Of a stretch of 64,000 bases of DNA, positions 36,198 to 44,363 are shown one piece after another. A model generated the notes under the pieces. That model saw only the letters and a program-made list of their open reading frames with translations, was not told the origin of the DNA and ran no database searches. How positions within the stretch are numbered: the first letter of the stretch is position 1; the number at the start of each line of letters is the position of its first letter. The stretch is taken from positions 1 through 64,000 of the forward strand of contig PNJV01000005.1 in assembly GCA_013822085.1 (NCBI GenBank). Direction: 5' to 3'. Made by a program: the position numbers and the translations under genes. This DNA comes from Isosphaera sp. (lineage in GTDB: Bacteria; Planctomycetota; Phycisphaerae; Phycisphaerales; UBA1924).

Positions 36198-38953
36198 GGT
36201 GCGGCCCCCGCGCTGGTTGCCGGCCCGAGCGGCCCGGCCGGGCCGCCGCCCTGCTCGCCGGGCACGCGCGCCGCGGCGATGACCGCGTCGCCCTCGTTGA
36301 GGGCCACCACGCGCACGCCCTGGGTGCCCCGGCCGATGGCGCTGATCTGCGCCGCGGGCATGCGCACCAGCTGGCCCATGCGCGTGACGACCACCAGGTC
36401 GTCGTGGTCGTGCAGCCCCAGCGCAGCGACGGAGCGCCCGTTGCGGTCGTTGACGCGGATGTCGGCGCGCCCCTTGCCGCCGCGCGACTGCGACCGCGCC
36501 TTGCCCGCCTCGGGCTGCACCCGGTACTCGTCGACGAGCGTCCGCTTGCCGAACCCCATCTCGGTGATCGTCAGCAGCGTCAGCGACGCGTCGGCCGTGA
36601 CGGGGTCGCCGTCGGCGTCGGGCCGCATCGGGATCCCGACGATGCCGACCACCCCGTCGTCGTCGGCCAGGTCGATGCCGCGCACGCCCCCGGCGTTGCG
36701 GCCCATCAGGCGCACGTCGTCCTCGGGGAAGCGGATGGCCACGCCCGAGGCGGCCACGATCAGCAGGTCGTCGCCCCCGGTGGTGAGCAACACGTCCAGG
36801 AGCGCGTCGCCCTGGCGGATGTCCACCGCGATCAGCCCGCCGGCGTGGACGTTGCGGTAGTCCTTGAGCGGCGTGCGCTTGACCAGCCCCCGCCGGGAGA
36901 CGAACGTGAGGTACTGGCTCGACTCCTCGAACCCGCGCACCGCCAGGAACGCGCGGGCCCGCTCGCCGGGGCGCAGGTCGACCAGGTTGGCCAGCGAGCG
37001 GCCCTTGGCGGTCCGGTCCATCTCGGGCAGCTGGTAGACCTTGAGCCGAAAGACGCGCCCGGCGCTGGTGAAGCACAGCAGGTCGTCGTGGGTCGAGGCC
37101 ACGAAGAGGTGCTCGGTGAAGTCCTCGTCCTTGGCGCGGTTGGCGATGACCCCCTTGCCCCCGCGCGACTGCTGGCGGTAGGTCTCGAGCACCACGCGCT
37201 TGGCGTAGCCCTGGTGCGAGATCGTCACGGCCATGTCCTGCACCGGGATCAGCGCCGAGAGCGTCAGCTCGTCCCCCTGGGCCTCCTCCACGCGGGTGAG
37301 GCGCGGCGAGTCGTGCCGGGCGCGCATCTGGTCGCAGTCGCGCACGATCATGTCCAGCACCTCTCGCTGTGAGGCCAGCACGCGCTCGTGCCCGTCGATC
37401 TCGCCCAGGCGCGCGGCGTACTCCTCGGCGATCCGCTCGAGCTCCAGCCCCGTCAGCTGGATCAGCCGCATGTTCCCGATGCTCTCGGCCTGCACGCGCG
37501 TCAGCGCCACGCCCGCCTCCCCGGCCTGACGCACCAGGGCCAGGAACCGCTCGGGGATCTTGGCCGCCGCCGGGTGCCCGGCCGGGATCCGCAGCCGCAG
37601 GGCCGTCAGGGCCTCGATCGCTTCCTGACGCGTGCGCGAGGCGCGGATCACGCGGATCACCTCGTCGATGGCGCACACGGCCAGGATCAGGCCCTCGAGC
37701 AGGTGCGCCCGCCGGCGGGCCTCCATCAGCAGGAAGGCCGTCCGCCGACGGATCACCGACACGCGGTGCTCGATGTAGCAGTCGATCATCTGCCTCAGCG
37801 AGAGCTGCCTCGGCTGGCGGTTGACCAGCGCCAGCGACTGGACGCTGAAGCTGTGCTGGAGCGGCGTGTACTCGTAGAGCTGCCGCTCGACCACCCCCGC
37901 GTCGGCGCCCTTCTTGAGCTCGATCACCACCCGCACCGGGCTCTTGTCGTTGGACTCGTTGCGCGCCTCGGCGATGTCGGTGATCTTGTCGTTGTCGGCC
38001 GCGTCCTTGATGCGCTCGATGAGCGTGTCCAGGCCCAGGTTGAACGGGATCTGCTCGATCACCAGCTGCTGGCGGTCCTTGGTCCCCTCGATCGGCTCGG
38101 TGCGCACGACCCCGCGCAGCGTCAGGCGCCCGCGGCCGGTCTCGTAGGCCTCGATCACCCCGCCCCGGCCCAGCACCACGCCCCCGGTCGGGAAGTCCGG
38201 GCCCTTGATCCCGCGACGCACCACCCGCCCGGCCTCGTCGGTCACGTCTTGCATCAGCTCCAGCAGCGTCAGGCCCGGGTTCTCGATCACACGCACGATC
38301 GCGTCGAGCACCTCGGTCGGGTTGTTGGGCGCAAGCGACGTGGCCATCCCCACCGCGATGCCCACCCCGCCGTTGACCAGCAGGTACGGGAACTTGCCCG
38401 GGAGCACCGTCGGCTCCATATTGCGGTCGTCGTAGGTCGGCTGGAAGTCGACCGTGTCGAACCTGAGATCCTCGAGCATCTCCGCCGCGGCGTGGGTCAT
38501 CCGGGCCTCGGTGTAGCGCTCGGCCGCGGGCGGGTCCGGGGCGATGGACCCGAAGTTGCCCTGCGGGTCGATCAGCGTCACGCGCATCCGCCACGCCTGG
38601 CCCATGTTGACCAGCGTCGGGTAGATCACCGCCGTCCCGTGCGGGTGGTAGTCCCCCGACGTGTCGCCGGTGATCTTGGCGCACTTGATGTGCTTGCTCC
38701 CGGGGCGGAGGTTCAGCCCGTTCATGACCACCAGGATCCGCCGCTGCGACGGCTTGAGCCCGTCGCGCACGTCGGGCAGGGCCCGGTCCATGATCGTCGA
38801 CATCGCGTAGGTCAGGTACGAGTCCTGCAACTCGCGTTCGATCTGCAGGTCCACGACCCTGCCCACGCCATGGGCCGGCGACTCGGGCGCCCCGCCGCCG
38901 GCATCGGACGCGTCGGGGTGTCTGTGCAGCGTGGATCGAAGATACATGTTCAT
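36194..38953 (-). CDS. gyrA: DNA gyrase subunit A
   Basis: 919 residues; breaks and rejoins DNA in the GyrA2B2 complex. N-terminal winged-helix region with DGLKPSQRRIL, SGDYHPHGTAVIYPTLV and the catalytic Tyr in RYTEARM. Positions equal to E. coli Ser83 and Asp87 are Ala and Pro here. The C-terminal beta-pinwheel carries the GyrA-box-like QSRGGKG after a YRQ segment, and a second QSRGGKG later, as in other GyrA blades. Start choice is uncertain: ATG 38953, ATG 38947 or GTG 38992. It is the first gene of a chain with overlapping stop/start codons down to DUF444. gyrB is not adjacent. Confidence 0.93.
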   Translation of the reverse strand: MNMYLRSTLHRHPDASDAGGGAPESPAHGVGRVVDLQIERELQDSYLTYAMSTIMDRALPDVRDGLKPSQRRILVVMNGLNLRPGSKHIKCAKITGDTSGDYHPHGTAVIYPTLVNMGQAWRMRVTLIDPQGNFGSIAPDPPAAERYTEARMTHAAAEMLEDLRFDTVDFQPTYDDRNMEPTVLPGKFPYLLVNGGVGIAVGMATSLAPNNPTEVLDAIVRVIENPGLTLLELMQDVTDEAGRVVRRGIKGPDFPTGGVVLGRGGVIEAYETGRGRLTLRGVVRTEPIEGTKDRQQLVIEQIPFNLGLDTLIERIKDAADNDKITDIAEARNESNDKSPVRVVIELKKGADAGVVERQLYEYTPLQHSFSVQSLALVNRQPRQLSLRQMIDCYIEHRVSVIRRRTAFLLMEARRRAHLLEGLILAVCAIDEVIRVIRASRTRQEAIEALTALRLRIPAGHPAAAKIPERFLALVRQAGEAGVALTRVQAESIGNMRLIQLTGLELERIAEEYAARLGEIDGHERVLASQREVLDMIVRDCDQMRARHDSPRLTRVEEAQGDELTLSALIPVQDMAVTISHQGYAKRVVLETYRQQSRGGKGVIANRAKDEDFTEHLFVASTHDDLLCFTSAGRVFRLKVYQLPEMDRTAKGRSLANLVDLRPGERARAFLAVRGFEESSQYLTFVSRRGLVKRTPLKDYRNVHAGGLIAVDIRQGDALLDVLLTTGGDDLLIVAASGVAIRFPEDDVRLMGRNAGGVRGIDLADDDGVVGIVGIPMRPDADGDPVTADASLTLLTITEMGFGKRTLVDEYRVQPEAGKARSQSRGGKGRADIRVNDRNGRSVAALGLHDHDDLVVVTRMGQLVRMPAAQISAIGRGTQGVRVVALNEGDAVIAAARVPGEQGGGPAGPLGPATSAGAAP

Positions 38954-39012
38954 GGTGGTCGTGCCGCCGGTGCGCCCGCGGGCAAAGAACACGAGAATTG
39001 TTCAGGGCCGGG

Positions 39013-39022
39013 GAGAATTCTC
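39013..39022. promoter_or_regulatory. 10-bp palindrome in gyrA/yhhQ divergent region
   Basis: GAGAATTCTC, perfectly palindromic, between the divergent gyrA and YhhQ-type genes, in a relatively AT-rich patch. It could be an operator; a related AATTCTC lies just before the GTG at 38992 on the minus strand. Confidence 0.3.
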
Positions 39023-39104
39023 TCCACGCACAGGGTAGGTTTGAACCCCGGCGGTTCCCACCACTACCGGCGCGGCGCACCCCGCGCGTCCGACAGGAGG
39101 CCCT

Positions 39105-39983
39105 ATGCGCGCCCACGAGCCGCTCCCCACCGAGCAGCACCCCTACCCGGGGCTGCCCCCCCTGAGCCCGCGCGTCGCCCACGCGCGCCGCGAGACCGTC
39201 TTCCTCCTCCTGGCCGGGCTCTTCCTGGGCACCCTGGCCATGCTCAACATCCTGGGCATCACCAAGTTCATCGACCTCTCGTTCGTCGTCCTGGGCGTGC
39301 GCGTGCCCATGGTCGTGGCCGTCGGCGTCCTGCCCTACCCGCTCACCTTCCTGGTCACCGACTTCATCTCCGAGCTCTACGGCCAGAAGCGCGCCAACCG
39401 CGTCGTCTGGGTCGGCCTGCTCCTCAACGGCTGGGTCATGACGATCCTCTGGCTGGGCAGCGTCCTACCGCCCACACCGCCCACCGACCCGGCCACCGGC
39501 GCAGCCCTCCGCGACGCCGCGGGCAGGCTGCCGGTCTTCGACGAGGTCAAGTCCCTGGCCTTCGGCGCCGTCGCCGCCTCCATGCTCGCCTACCTCACCG
39601 CCCAGTTCGTCGACGTCTACGTCTTCCACTTCTGGATGCGCATCTCGCGCGGCAAGCACCGCTGGCTGCGCAACAACGGCTCGACCCTCACCAGCCAGCT
39701 CGTCGACAGCACCGCTGTCATCCTCATCACCCACTTCTTCGCCCGCGCCCTGCCCGTCGACGCCGCCGCGGCGCTGTGGCCGCAACTGCTCACCTTCATC
39801 GCCTCGTCCTACCTCTTCAAGCTGGTCGCGGCCCTGCTAGACACCCTGCCGTTTTATCTCGGCAGCGCCTGGCTGAGCCGATACCTCCGCCTGCCGCCAG
39901 CCGAGGAGCAGTTCGGCACGCTCCTGTCGCAGCCTGCCCCAGCCGCCGGCCCGACGCCCGACCAAACAGGTCTGACCCATTGA
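39105..39983 (+). CDS. YhhQ-family queuosine precursor transporter
   Basis: 292 residues, about six to seven membrane segments. The family signature is VLPYPLTFLVTDFISELYGQKRANRVVWVGL (the D-x-x-SELYG element). ATG at 39105 follows AGGAGG by 4 nt. Proteins of this family import preQ0/preQ1 or related precursors for queuosine in tRNA. A loop of about 30 residues (PPTPPTDPATGAALRDAAG) between helices is longer than usual. No preQ1 riboswitch was recognised in the 110-nt leader region. Confidence 0.85.
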   Translation: MRAHEPLPTEQHPYPGLPPLSPRVAHARRETVFLLLAGLFLGTLAMLNILGITKFIDLSFVVLGVRVPMVVAVGVLPYPLTFLVTDFISELYGQKRANRVVWVGLLLNGWVMTILWLGSVLPPTPPTDPATGAALRDAAGRLPVFDEVKSLAFGAVAASMLAYLTAQFVDVYVFHFWMRISRGKHRWLRNNGSTLTSQLVDSTAVILITHFFARALPVDAAAALWPQLLTFIASSYLFKLVAALLDTLPFYLGSAWLSRYLRLPPAEEQFGTLLSQPAPAAGPTPDQTGLTH

Positions 39984-40102
39984 GGCACGCCCCAGACAGG
40001 CCCCGATCCGTCGGCCGACGACCACGCATCCGGGCGTTCCAGCAGCACCCCGGCGCGGGAACCGCTCGTGCGCCATGTCCGGGCCCGGCGCACGCGGCCG
40101 TG

Positions 40103-40108
40103 TAGAGT
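40103..40108 (+). promoter_or_regulatory. -10-like TAGAGT of a leaderless start
   Basis: TAGAGT, 5-nt spacer, ATG at 40114. It supports 40114 over an in-frame ATG at 40075. Confidence 0.4.
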
Positions 40109-40113
40109 TCGTC

Positions 40114-41262
40114 ATGCCCACGGCCCACACGCTCACCGCCGCCACGACGGAGTTCGAGAAGAAGGACCGCGTGGCCGAGCTGGACCACCGCCCCCGCGTG
40201 CTCCTGGGCAAGATGGGCCTGGACGGGCACGACCGCGGCGTCAAGGTCATCGCGCGGGCCCTGCGCGACAGCGGCGTGCACGTGATCTACTCGGGCCTGT
40301 GGCAGACGCCGCGCAGCCTGGCCATCAGCGCCCGCGACGAGGACTGCGACGTCATCGCCGCCTCGATGATGTCCAACTCGCACCTGGTGCTCGGGCCGCG
40401 CCTGCTGGCCGAGCTCAAGGACCTGGGACGCCCCGACATCCCCGTGCACATGGGGGGCATCCTGCCGCAGGAAGACATCCCGCAGCTGCTGGCAGCGGGC
40501 GTGGCGCGCTGCTTCACGACCGGGACAGGCCTGATGGACGTGGTCGAGGCGGCCAAGTCGGCCACCGGCGCGCACCGGGCGACGGTCGCCACCGGCCACC
40601 CGATCGCCCAGCTGGCGCGGGACATCTCGCTGGCCCACGCCGGCCGGGCCTTGCGACCCGACGCCCCCCGGCGCCGCCCCCGCAAGGTGATCGGCGTCAC
40701 CGGCTCGCCCGGGGCCGGCAAGAGCACGCTGGTGGCCCAGATGGCCGCCGAGCACGCCCGCCAGCACGAGACCGACCCGGCCCTGGGCCGCGTGGCCGTG
40801 GTGGCCTACGACCCCATGAGCCCCATCACCTCCGGGGCGCTCCTGGGCGACCGCCTGCGCGTCGACTTCAACACCCTCGACCAGCGCGTCTTCTACCGCT
40901 CCCTGGCCATCTCCGGCGAGGACTACCGCTCCCTCGACGACGTCGTGCGGCTCATCGGCGGCGCGGGGTTCGAGACCGTCTTTGTCGAGACCGTCGGCGC
41001 CGGCCAGAACGAGACCCGCATCCGCGCCCACACCGACCGGACCCTGGTGGTCCTCACCCCGGGCATGGGCGACGCGGTGCAGATGGACAAGGCCGGCATC
41101 CTGGAGATCGCCGACGTGTTCGTCTGCAACAAGGCCGACTACCCGGGCCAGCACGAGCTGGTCCGCAACCTCCGCGAGATCGCCGGCCGCAGGCCCATAT
41201 TCGAGACCGTCGCCACCATGGGGACCGGAATCCCCGAACTCCTGACGCTGGCCCGGTCGTAG
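40114..41262 (+). CDS. B12-binding domain fused to MeaB-like GTPase
   Basis: 382 residues. Residues 23-160 are a cobalamin-binding domain like the small or C-terminal part of methylmalonyl-CoA mutase: GKMGLDGHDRGVKVIARAL has the base-off DxHxxG motif (His39), YSGLWQTPRSL and VHMGGILPQEDI follow; the usual SxL is SMM. Residues about 190-382 are a MeaB/ArgK G3E-type GTPase: Walker A GVTGSPGAGKST (194-205), VVAYDPMSP, VFVETVGAGQNE and NKAD (339-342). This is the domain order of the N-terminal half of the fused isobutyryl-CoA mutase IcmF, but the mutase barrel is absent, and the C-terminal arm usual in MeaB is missing: only 40 residues follow NKAD. It may load or repair cobalamin on a separate mutase subunit encoded elsewhere. 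Confidence 0.85.
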   Translation: MPTAHTLTAATTEFEKKDRVAELDHRPRVLLGKMGLDGHDRGVKVIARALRDSGVHVIYSGLWQTPRSLAISARDEDCDVIAASMMSNSHLVLGPRLLAELKDLGRPDIPVHMGGILPQEDIPQLLAAGVARCFTTGTGLMDVVEAAKSATGAHRATVATGHPIAQLARDISLAHAGRALRPDAPRRRPRKVIGVTGSPGAGKSTLVAQMAAEHARQHETDPALGRVAVVAYDPMSPITSGALLGDRLRVDFNTLDQRVFYRSLAISGEDYRSLDDVVRLIGGAGFETVFVETVGAGQNETRIRAHTDRTLVVLTPGMGDAVQMDKAGILEIADVFVCNKADYPGQHELVRNLREIAGRRPIFETVATMGTGIPELLTLARS

Positions 41263-41271
41263 ATTGCTCAG

Positions 41272-41289
41272 CGGGGGCCGCCGCCCCCG
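41272..41289 (+). terminator. strong GC hairpin between GTPase fusion and phosphatase genes
   Basis: CGGGGGC, loop CGCC, GCCCCCG, in the 44-nt gap. No T-run follows. It may attenuate read-through or protect the upstream mRNA end. Confidence 0.4.
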
Positions 41290-41306
41290 GGGGACGGTGC
41301 ACAGGC

Positions 41307-42341
41307 ATGGTCGCGCAGGCAGGTCACATCTCACACCAAGCCCAGGCCCACGACGCCGGCCACAAGATGCGCTGCCTGGAGGTCTGGGGCGGCTCCAGCG
41401 CCGCCGCTGAGAAGCTCGAGGTGCCGGGCCTGGACATGTGGGTCCTCTCCAGGCCGCACAACGGCGCAGCCGAGGGCGGGGACCTGCACTACATCTCCTC
41501 CTGCGGCACGGGGCGCATCTCTCGGGTGGTGGTCGCCGACGTGGCCGGCCACGGCCTGGAGGTCTCGTCGCTGGCGCGCGGCCTGCGCGACCTCATGCGG
41601 CGCTACATGAACTTCGTCGATCAGTCCAGCCTGGTCGAGCGCATCAACCGCGCCTTTGCGGCCATCTCCCCCGACGGCCGCTTCGCCACGGCCCTGGTGG
41701 CCACGTACTGGGCCCCGACGCGATCGCTGATCACCACCATCGCCGGCCACCCGCGGCCGATGGCCTACTCGTCCGGCACGGGCCAGTGGCAGCTCCTGGC
41801 CCACGACCCCAGCACGCCGCGCGGGGCCAACCTCCCCCTGGGCATCGACGACGACTCGGACTACACCCACGTCGGCGTGCAGCTCCGCCCGGGCGACGTG
41901 GTCGTCATGTACTCCGACGCCCTGATGGAGGCCCAGCGGGCCGGCTCCTCCGATCAGCTGGGCGAGCCGGGCCTCCTGCGCCTGATCGCGTCCCTGGACC
42001 CGGCCAAGCCCGAGCGGCTGGCCGGCGACCTGCTCACCGCCGTCGAGTCCTACGCCGGCGGGCCTCTCAACGACGACGCGACCGTCGTGGTCCTGACCCC
42101 CAGCGCCCGCGCGCCCGTGGCCCCGCTGGCCGAGCGCCTCAGGGCGCTGGGCAGGCTCTGCTCCATGACCCTCCGCGGCCTGCTGGTCCACGGCCAGGCC
42201 CCCCCACTGCACGACATCCTCCTGGGCCTGCGCACGCCCCAATCCAAGCAGGCCGTGCGCGGCGGGCTGAGCGGGCTGGGCGGGCTGAACGCCGCGCCGA
42301 CGCCCCCGGCCGCGCTGCCGGACCTGCCCGCGGCGCGCTGA
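41307..42341 (+). CDS. SpoIIE/PP2C-family serine phosphatase
   Basis: 344 residues. The N-terminal RCLEVWGGSSAAAEKLEVPGLDMWVLSRP followed by GGDLHYISSC is a pattern of planctomycete SpoIIE-type proteins. Metal-binding residues of the PPM fold are present: GGDLHY, VVADVAGHGLEVSSLA, YSDALMEA and NDDATVVVL. No sensor domain is attached. By family it would dephosphorylate an anti-sigma-factor antagonist (STAS) in a partner switch, but neither a STAS protein nor an HATPase kinase is nearby. The ATG at 41367 is an alternative start, since homology begins there. Confidence 0.88.
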   Translation: MVAQAGHISHQAQAHDAGHKMRCLEVWGGSSAAAEKLEVPGLDMWVLSRPHNGAAEGGDLHYISSCGTGRISRVVVADVAGHGLEVSSLARGLRDLMRRYMNFVDQSSLVERINRAFAAISPDGRFATALVATYWAPTRSLITTIAGHPRPMAYSSGTGQWQLLAHDPSTPRGANLPLGIDDDSDYTHVGVQLRPGDVVVMYSDALMEAQRAGSSDQLGEPGLLRLIASLDPAKPERLAGDLLTAVESYAGGPLNDDATVVVLTPSARAPVAPLAERLRALGRLCSMTLRGLLVHGQAPPLHDILLGLRTPQSKQAVRGGLSGLGGLNAAPTPPAALPDLPAAR

Positions 42342-42462
42342 CGGCCCCGGCCGGCGCGCACCGGGCCTGTGGACAGTCCCGGCTTGCCGCACGTAGGGTC
42401 ACGCCCGGTCGAGCGCGCGGGCCGAGGTCGGCCCGACCTCCCGCGTCCCGCGCCGGCACTCC

Positions 42463-44277
42463 GTGACCGCACCCGACACCACCGACCCGCTCCCCACCCT
42501 CGCGCGAGCGGCCCAGCCCCAGCTGCGCGCCGGGGTCGCGCCCCAGCGCCCCGCCGACGGCTCGCCCGACGCCGGCCCAGCCCAAGCCGTAACCGACGAC
42601 GCCGGCGCCAGCGCGCACACCGCCGCCATCGACCCGATGACCCTCGACCCGCTCTCGGAGAGCCCCGCGCAGGCCGGGCGCGAGCTGCGCGGGCGCGGCC
42701 TGCGCCTGTGGCGGCTGCGTCGCCAGGGGCCGACCCCCACCCCCACTACCCCCCCCACCGCCACCGCAGCGGCCACAACCGCAGCGACCGAAGACGGCGT
42801 CCTCCGCTCGGGCAGGCTCGCCGGCAAGGGCATGAACGCGGCGATCTGGGCGCTCTCCTGGCCCGTGCTGTGCGAGTCGGTCCTCAACTCGACCAACGGC
42901 CTGGTCGACTCCATGCTCGCCTCGGGCGTCTCGCAGGCCGCCGCCGACGCGGTGACCCCCGGCGCGTATCTGACGTGGTTCATCGGGCTCATCAGCATGG
43001 CCATCGGCGTGGGCGCCACGGCGTTGATCGCCCGATCGATCGGCGCCGGGCGCTGGGCGGTGGCCCGGGCGGCGCTGGGCCAGGCGATGCTCCTGGCGGT
43101 GCTCGGCGGGGCGCTGGCGGCGGTCTTCTTGGCCCTGATGGCCGTGCCGCTGGGGGCGGTGATGGGCCTGTCGGGGCGCACGGCCGAGCTGATGCACCAC
43201 TACCTGTGGGCCTACGCCCTGGGCGTGCCCTTCAGCACGGTCCTCTTTGCGGCCAACGCCTGCGCCCGCGGTGCCGGCGACACGCGCCGCCCGCTGTGGG
43301 TCATGGCCACGGTCAACGTCGTCAACGTGATCGCCTCGATCGCCCTGGGCAGCTGGGCCGGCCTGGGCGTGCTGGGCATCGGCCTGGGCACGTCGGTGGC
43401 GCACGTGGTCGGCGCGGCCCTGATCGTCGGCTCGCACGCCAGGGGCGCCTCGGGCATCGGCCTGACTCGGCGGTGGCTGCGGCCCCACCGCGTGACGGCC
43501 GTGCGCCTGCTTCGGCTGGGCCTGCCCAACTTCTTCGAGACCCTTGGCATGTGGGCCGCCAACATGCTCGTCCTGCTCATGGTCGGGTGGATGAACGCCG
43601 CCGAGACCGCCCGGCTGCTCGCCCTGGAGGCAGGCCGGCCCTTGCCGGGCGCGGCGCCGATTGACCAGGCCTCCGGCGGCCTGCTCGGGGCGCACCTCAA
43701 CGCCATCCGCATCGAGGCGTACTCGTTCCTGCCCGGCTTTGCCATGGGCATCGCCGCCGGCGCCCTGTGCGGCCAGTACCTGGGCGCGGGCATGCCCCAG
43801 ACGGCGCGGCGGGCCATCCTCCGCTGCGCCGCCATGGCCGTGAGCATGATGGGACTGATGGGGCTGCTCTTTGTCTTCCTCGGCAGGGCCATCACCGGGC
43901 TGGTCAGCCAGCAGCCGGCCCACCTGGAGCACACGCCGCGGCTGCTGATGATCACCGGCATGGTCCAGATGCCCTTTGCCGTGGCCCTGGTGATGCGCTC
44001 GGCGCTCCACGGCGCGGGCGACGTCCGCGCCGTCATGGTCCTGACCTGGATCAGCCAGTGGGGCCTGCGCCTGCCGCTGGCCTATCTCCTGAGCGGCGTG
44101 GACATCCCCGTGCCCGGCTGGCTCGGCGGCGCCCCGGGGCGGGTCATCGCCAACCCCTCGCCGCTCGATTGGGGCGTCACCGGTCTGTGGGTCGGCCTGT
44201 GCTGCGAGATCGTGATCCGCGCAGCCCTGTACACCGCCCGGTTCCTCCAAGGCGCCTGGGTGCGCGCCAGGGTCTGA
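42463..44277 (+). CDS. MATE-family efflux transporter
   Basis: 604 residues, GTG start. The first 122 residues are a Pro/Ala/Thr-rich cytoplasmic extension not seen in typical MATE proteins. From residue 123 on, 12 membrane segments follow (IWALSWPVLCESVLNSTNGLVDSM is the first, with the usual P-x-x-x-x-x-x-x-x-N/D pattern; ITHVGAAL-like repeats start again near residue 350 at LRLGLPNFFETLGMW). It should export drugs or metabolites by proton or sodium antiport. A weak TAGGGT box lies near 42395. Adjacent genes do not reveal the substrate. Confidence 0.88.
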   Translation: MTAPDTTDPLPTLARAAQPQLRAGVAPQRPADGSPDAGPAQAVTDDAGASAHTAAIDPMTLDPLSESPAQAGRELRGRGLRLWRLRRQGPTPTPTTPPTATAAATTAATEDGVLRSGRLAGKGMNAAIWALSWPVLCESVLNSTNGLVDSMLASGVSQAAADAVTPGAYLTWFIGLISMAIGVGATALIARSIGAGRWAVARAALGQAMLLAVLGGALAAVFLALMAVPLGAVMGLSGRTAELMHHYLWAYALGVPFSTVLFAANACARGAGDTRRPLWVMATVNVVNVIASIALGSWAGLGVLGIGLGTSVAHVVGAALIVGSHARGASGIGLTRRWLRPHRVTAVRLLRLGLPNFFETLGMWAANMLVLLMVGWMNAAETARLLALEAGRPLPGAAPIDQASGGLLGAHLNAIRIEAYSFLPGFAMGIAAGALCGQYLGAGMPQTARRAILRCAAMAVSMMGLMGLLFVFLGRAITGLVSQQPAHLEHTPRLLMITGMVQMPFAVALVMRSALHGAGDVRAVMVLTWISQWGLRLPLAYLLSGVDIPVPGWLGGAPGRVIANPSPLDWGVTGLWVGLCCEIVIRAALYTARFLQGAWVRARV

Positions 44278-44305
44278 CCCGGCGCGCCCGCGACCGACGA
44301 GCCCC

Positions 44306-44311
44306 TACTGT
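44306..44311 (+). promoter_or_regulatory. -10-like TACTGT for carboxyltransferase
   Basis: TACTGT 52 nt before the ATG at 44364, just after the MATE stop. Confidence 0.3.
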
Positions 44312-44363
44312 GCGACCGCGCCCGGGCGCCCGATGCGGCGCCCAGCCGCGGAGCACCCCGATC

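Noticed and set aside
38650-38700. Quinolone-resistance mutations in GyrA (Ala and Pro at the positions of Ser83 and Asp87)
   Set aside because: The HPHGxAVIYPTLV form appears, from memory, to be the normal lineage version in planctomycete-type GyrA, so it is not evidence of acquired resistance.
38993-39104. preQ1 riboswitch before the YhhQ-type gene
   Set aside because: No match to the short preQ1-I pattern with its A-rich tail was found; the region holds only a palindrome and a good ribosome binding site.
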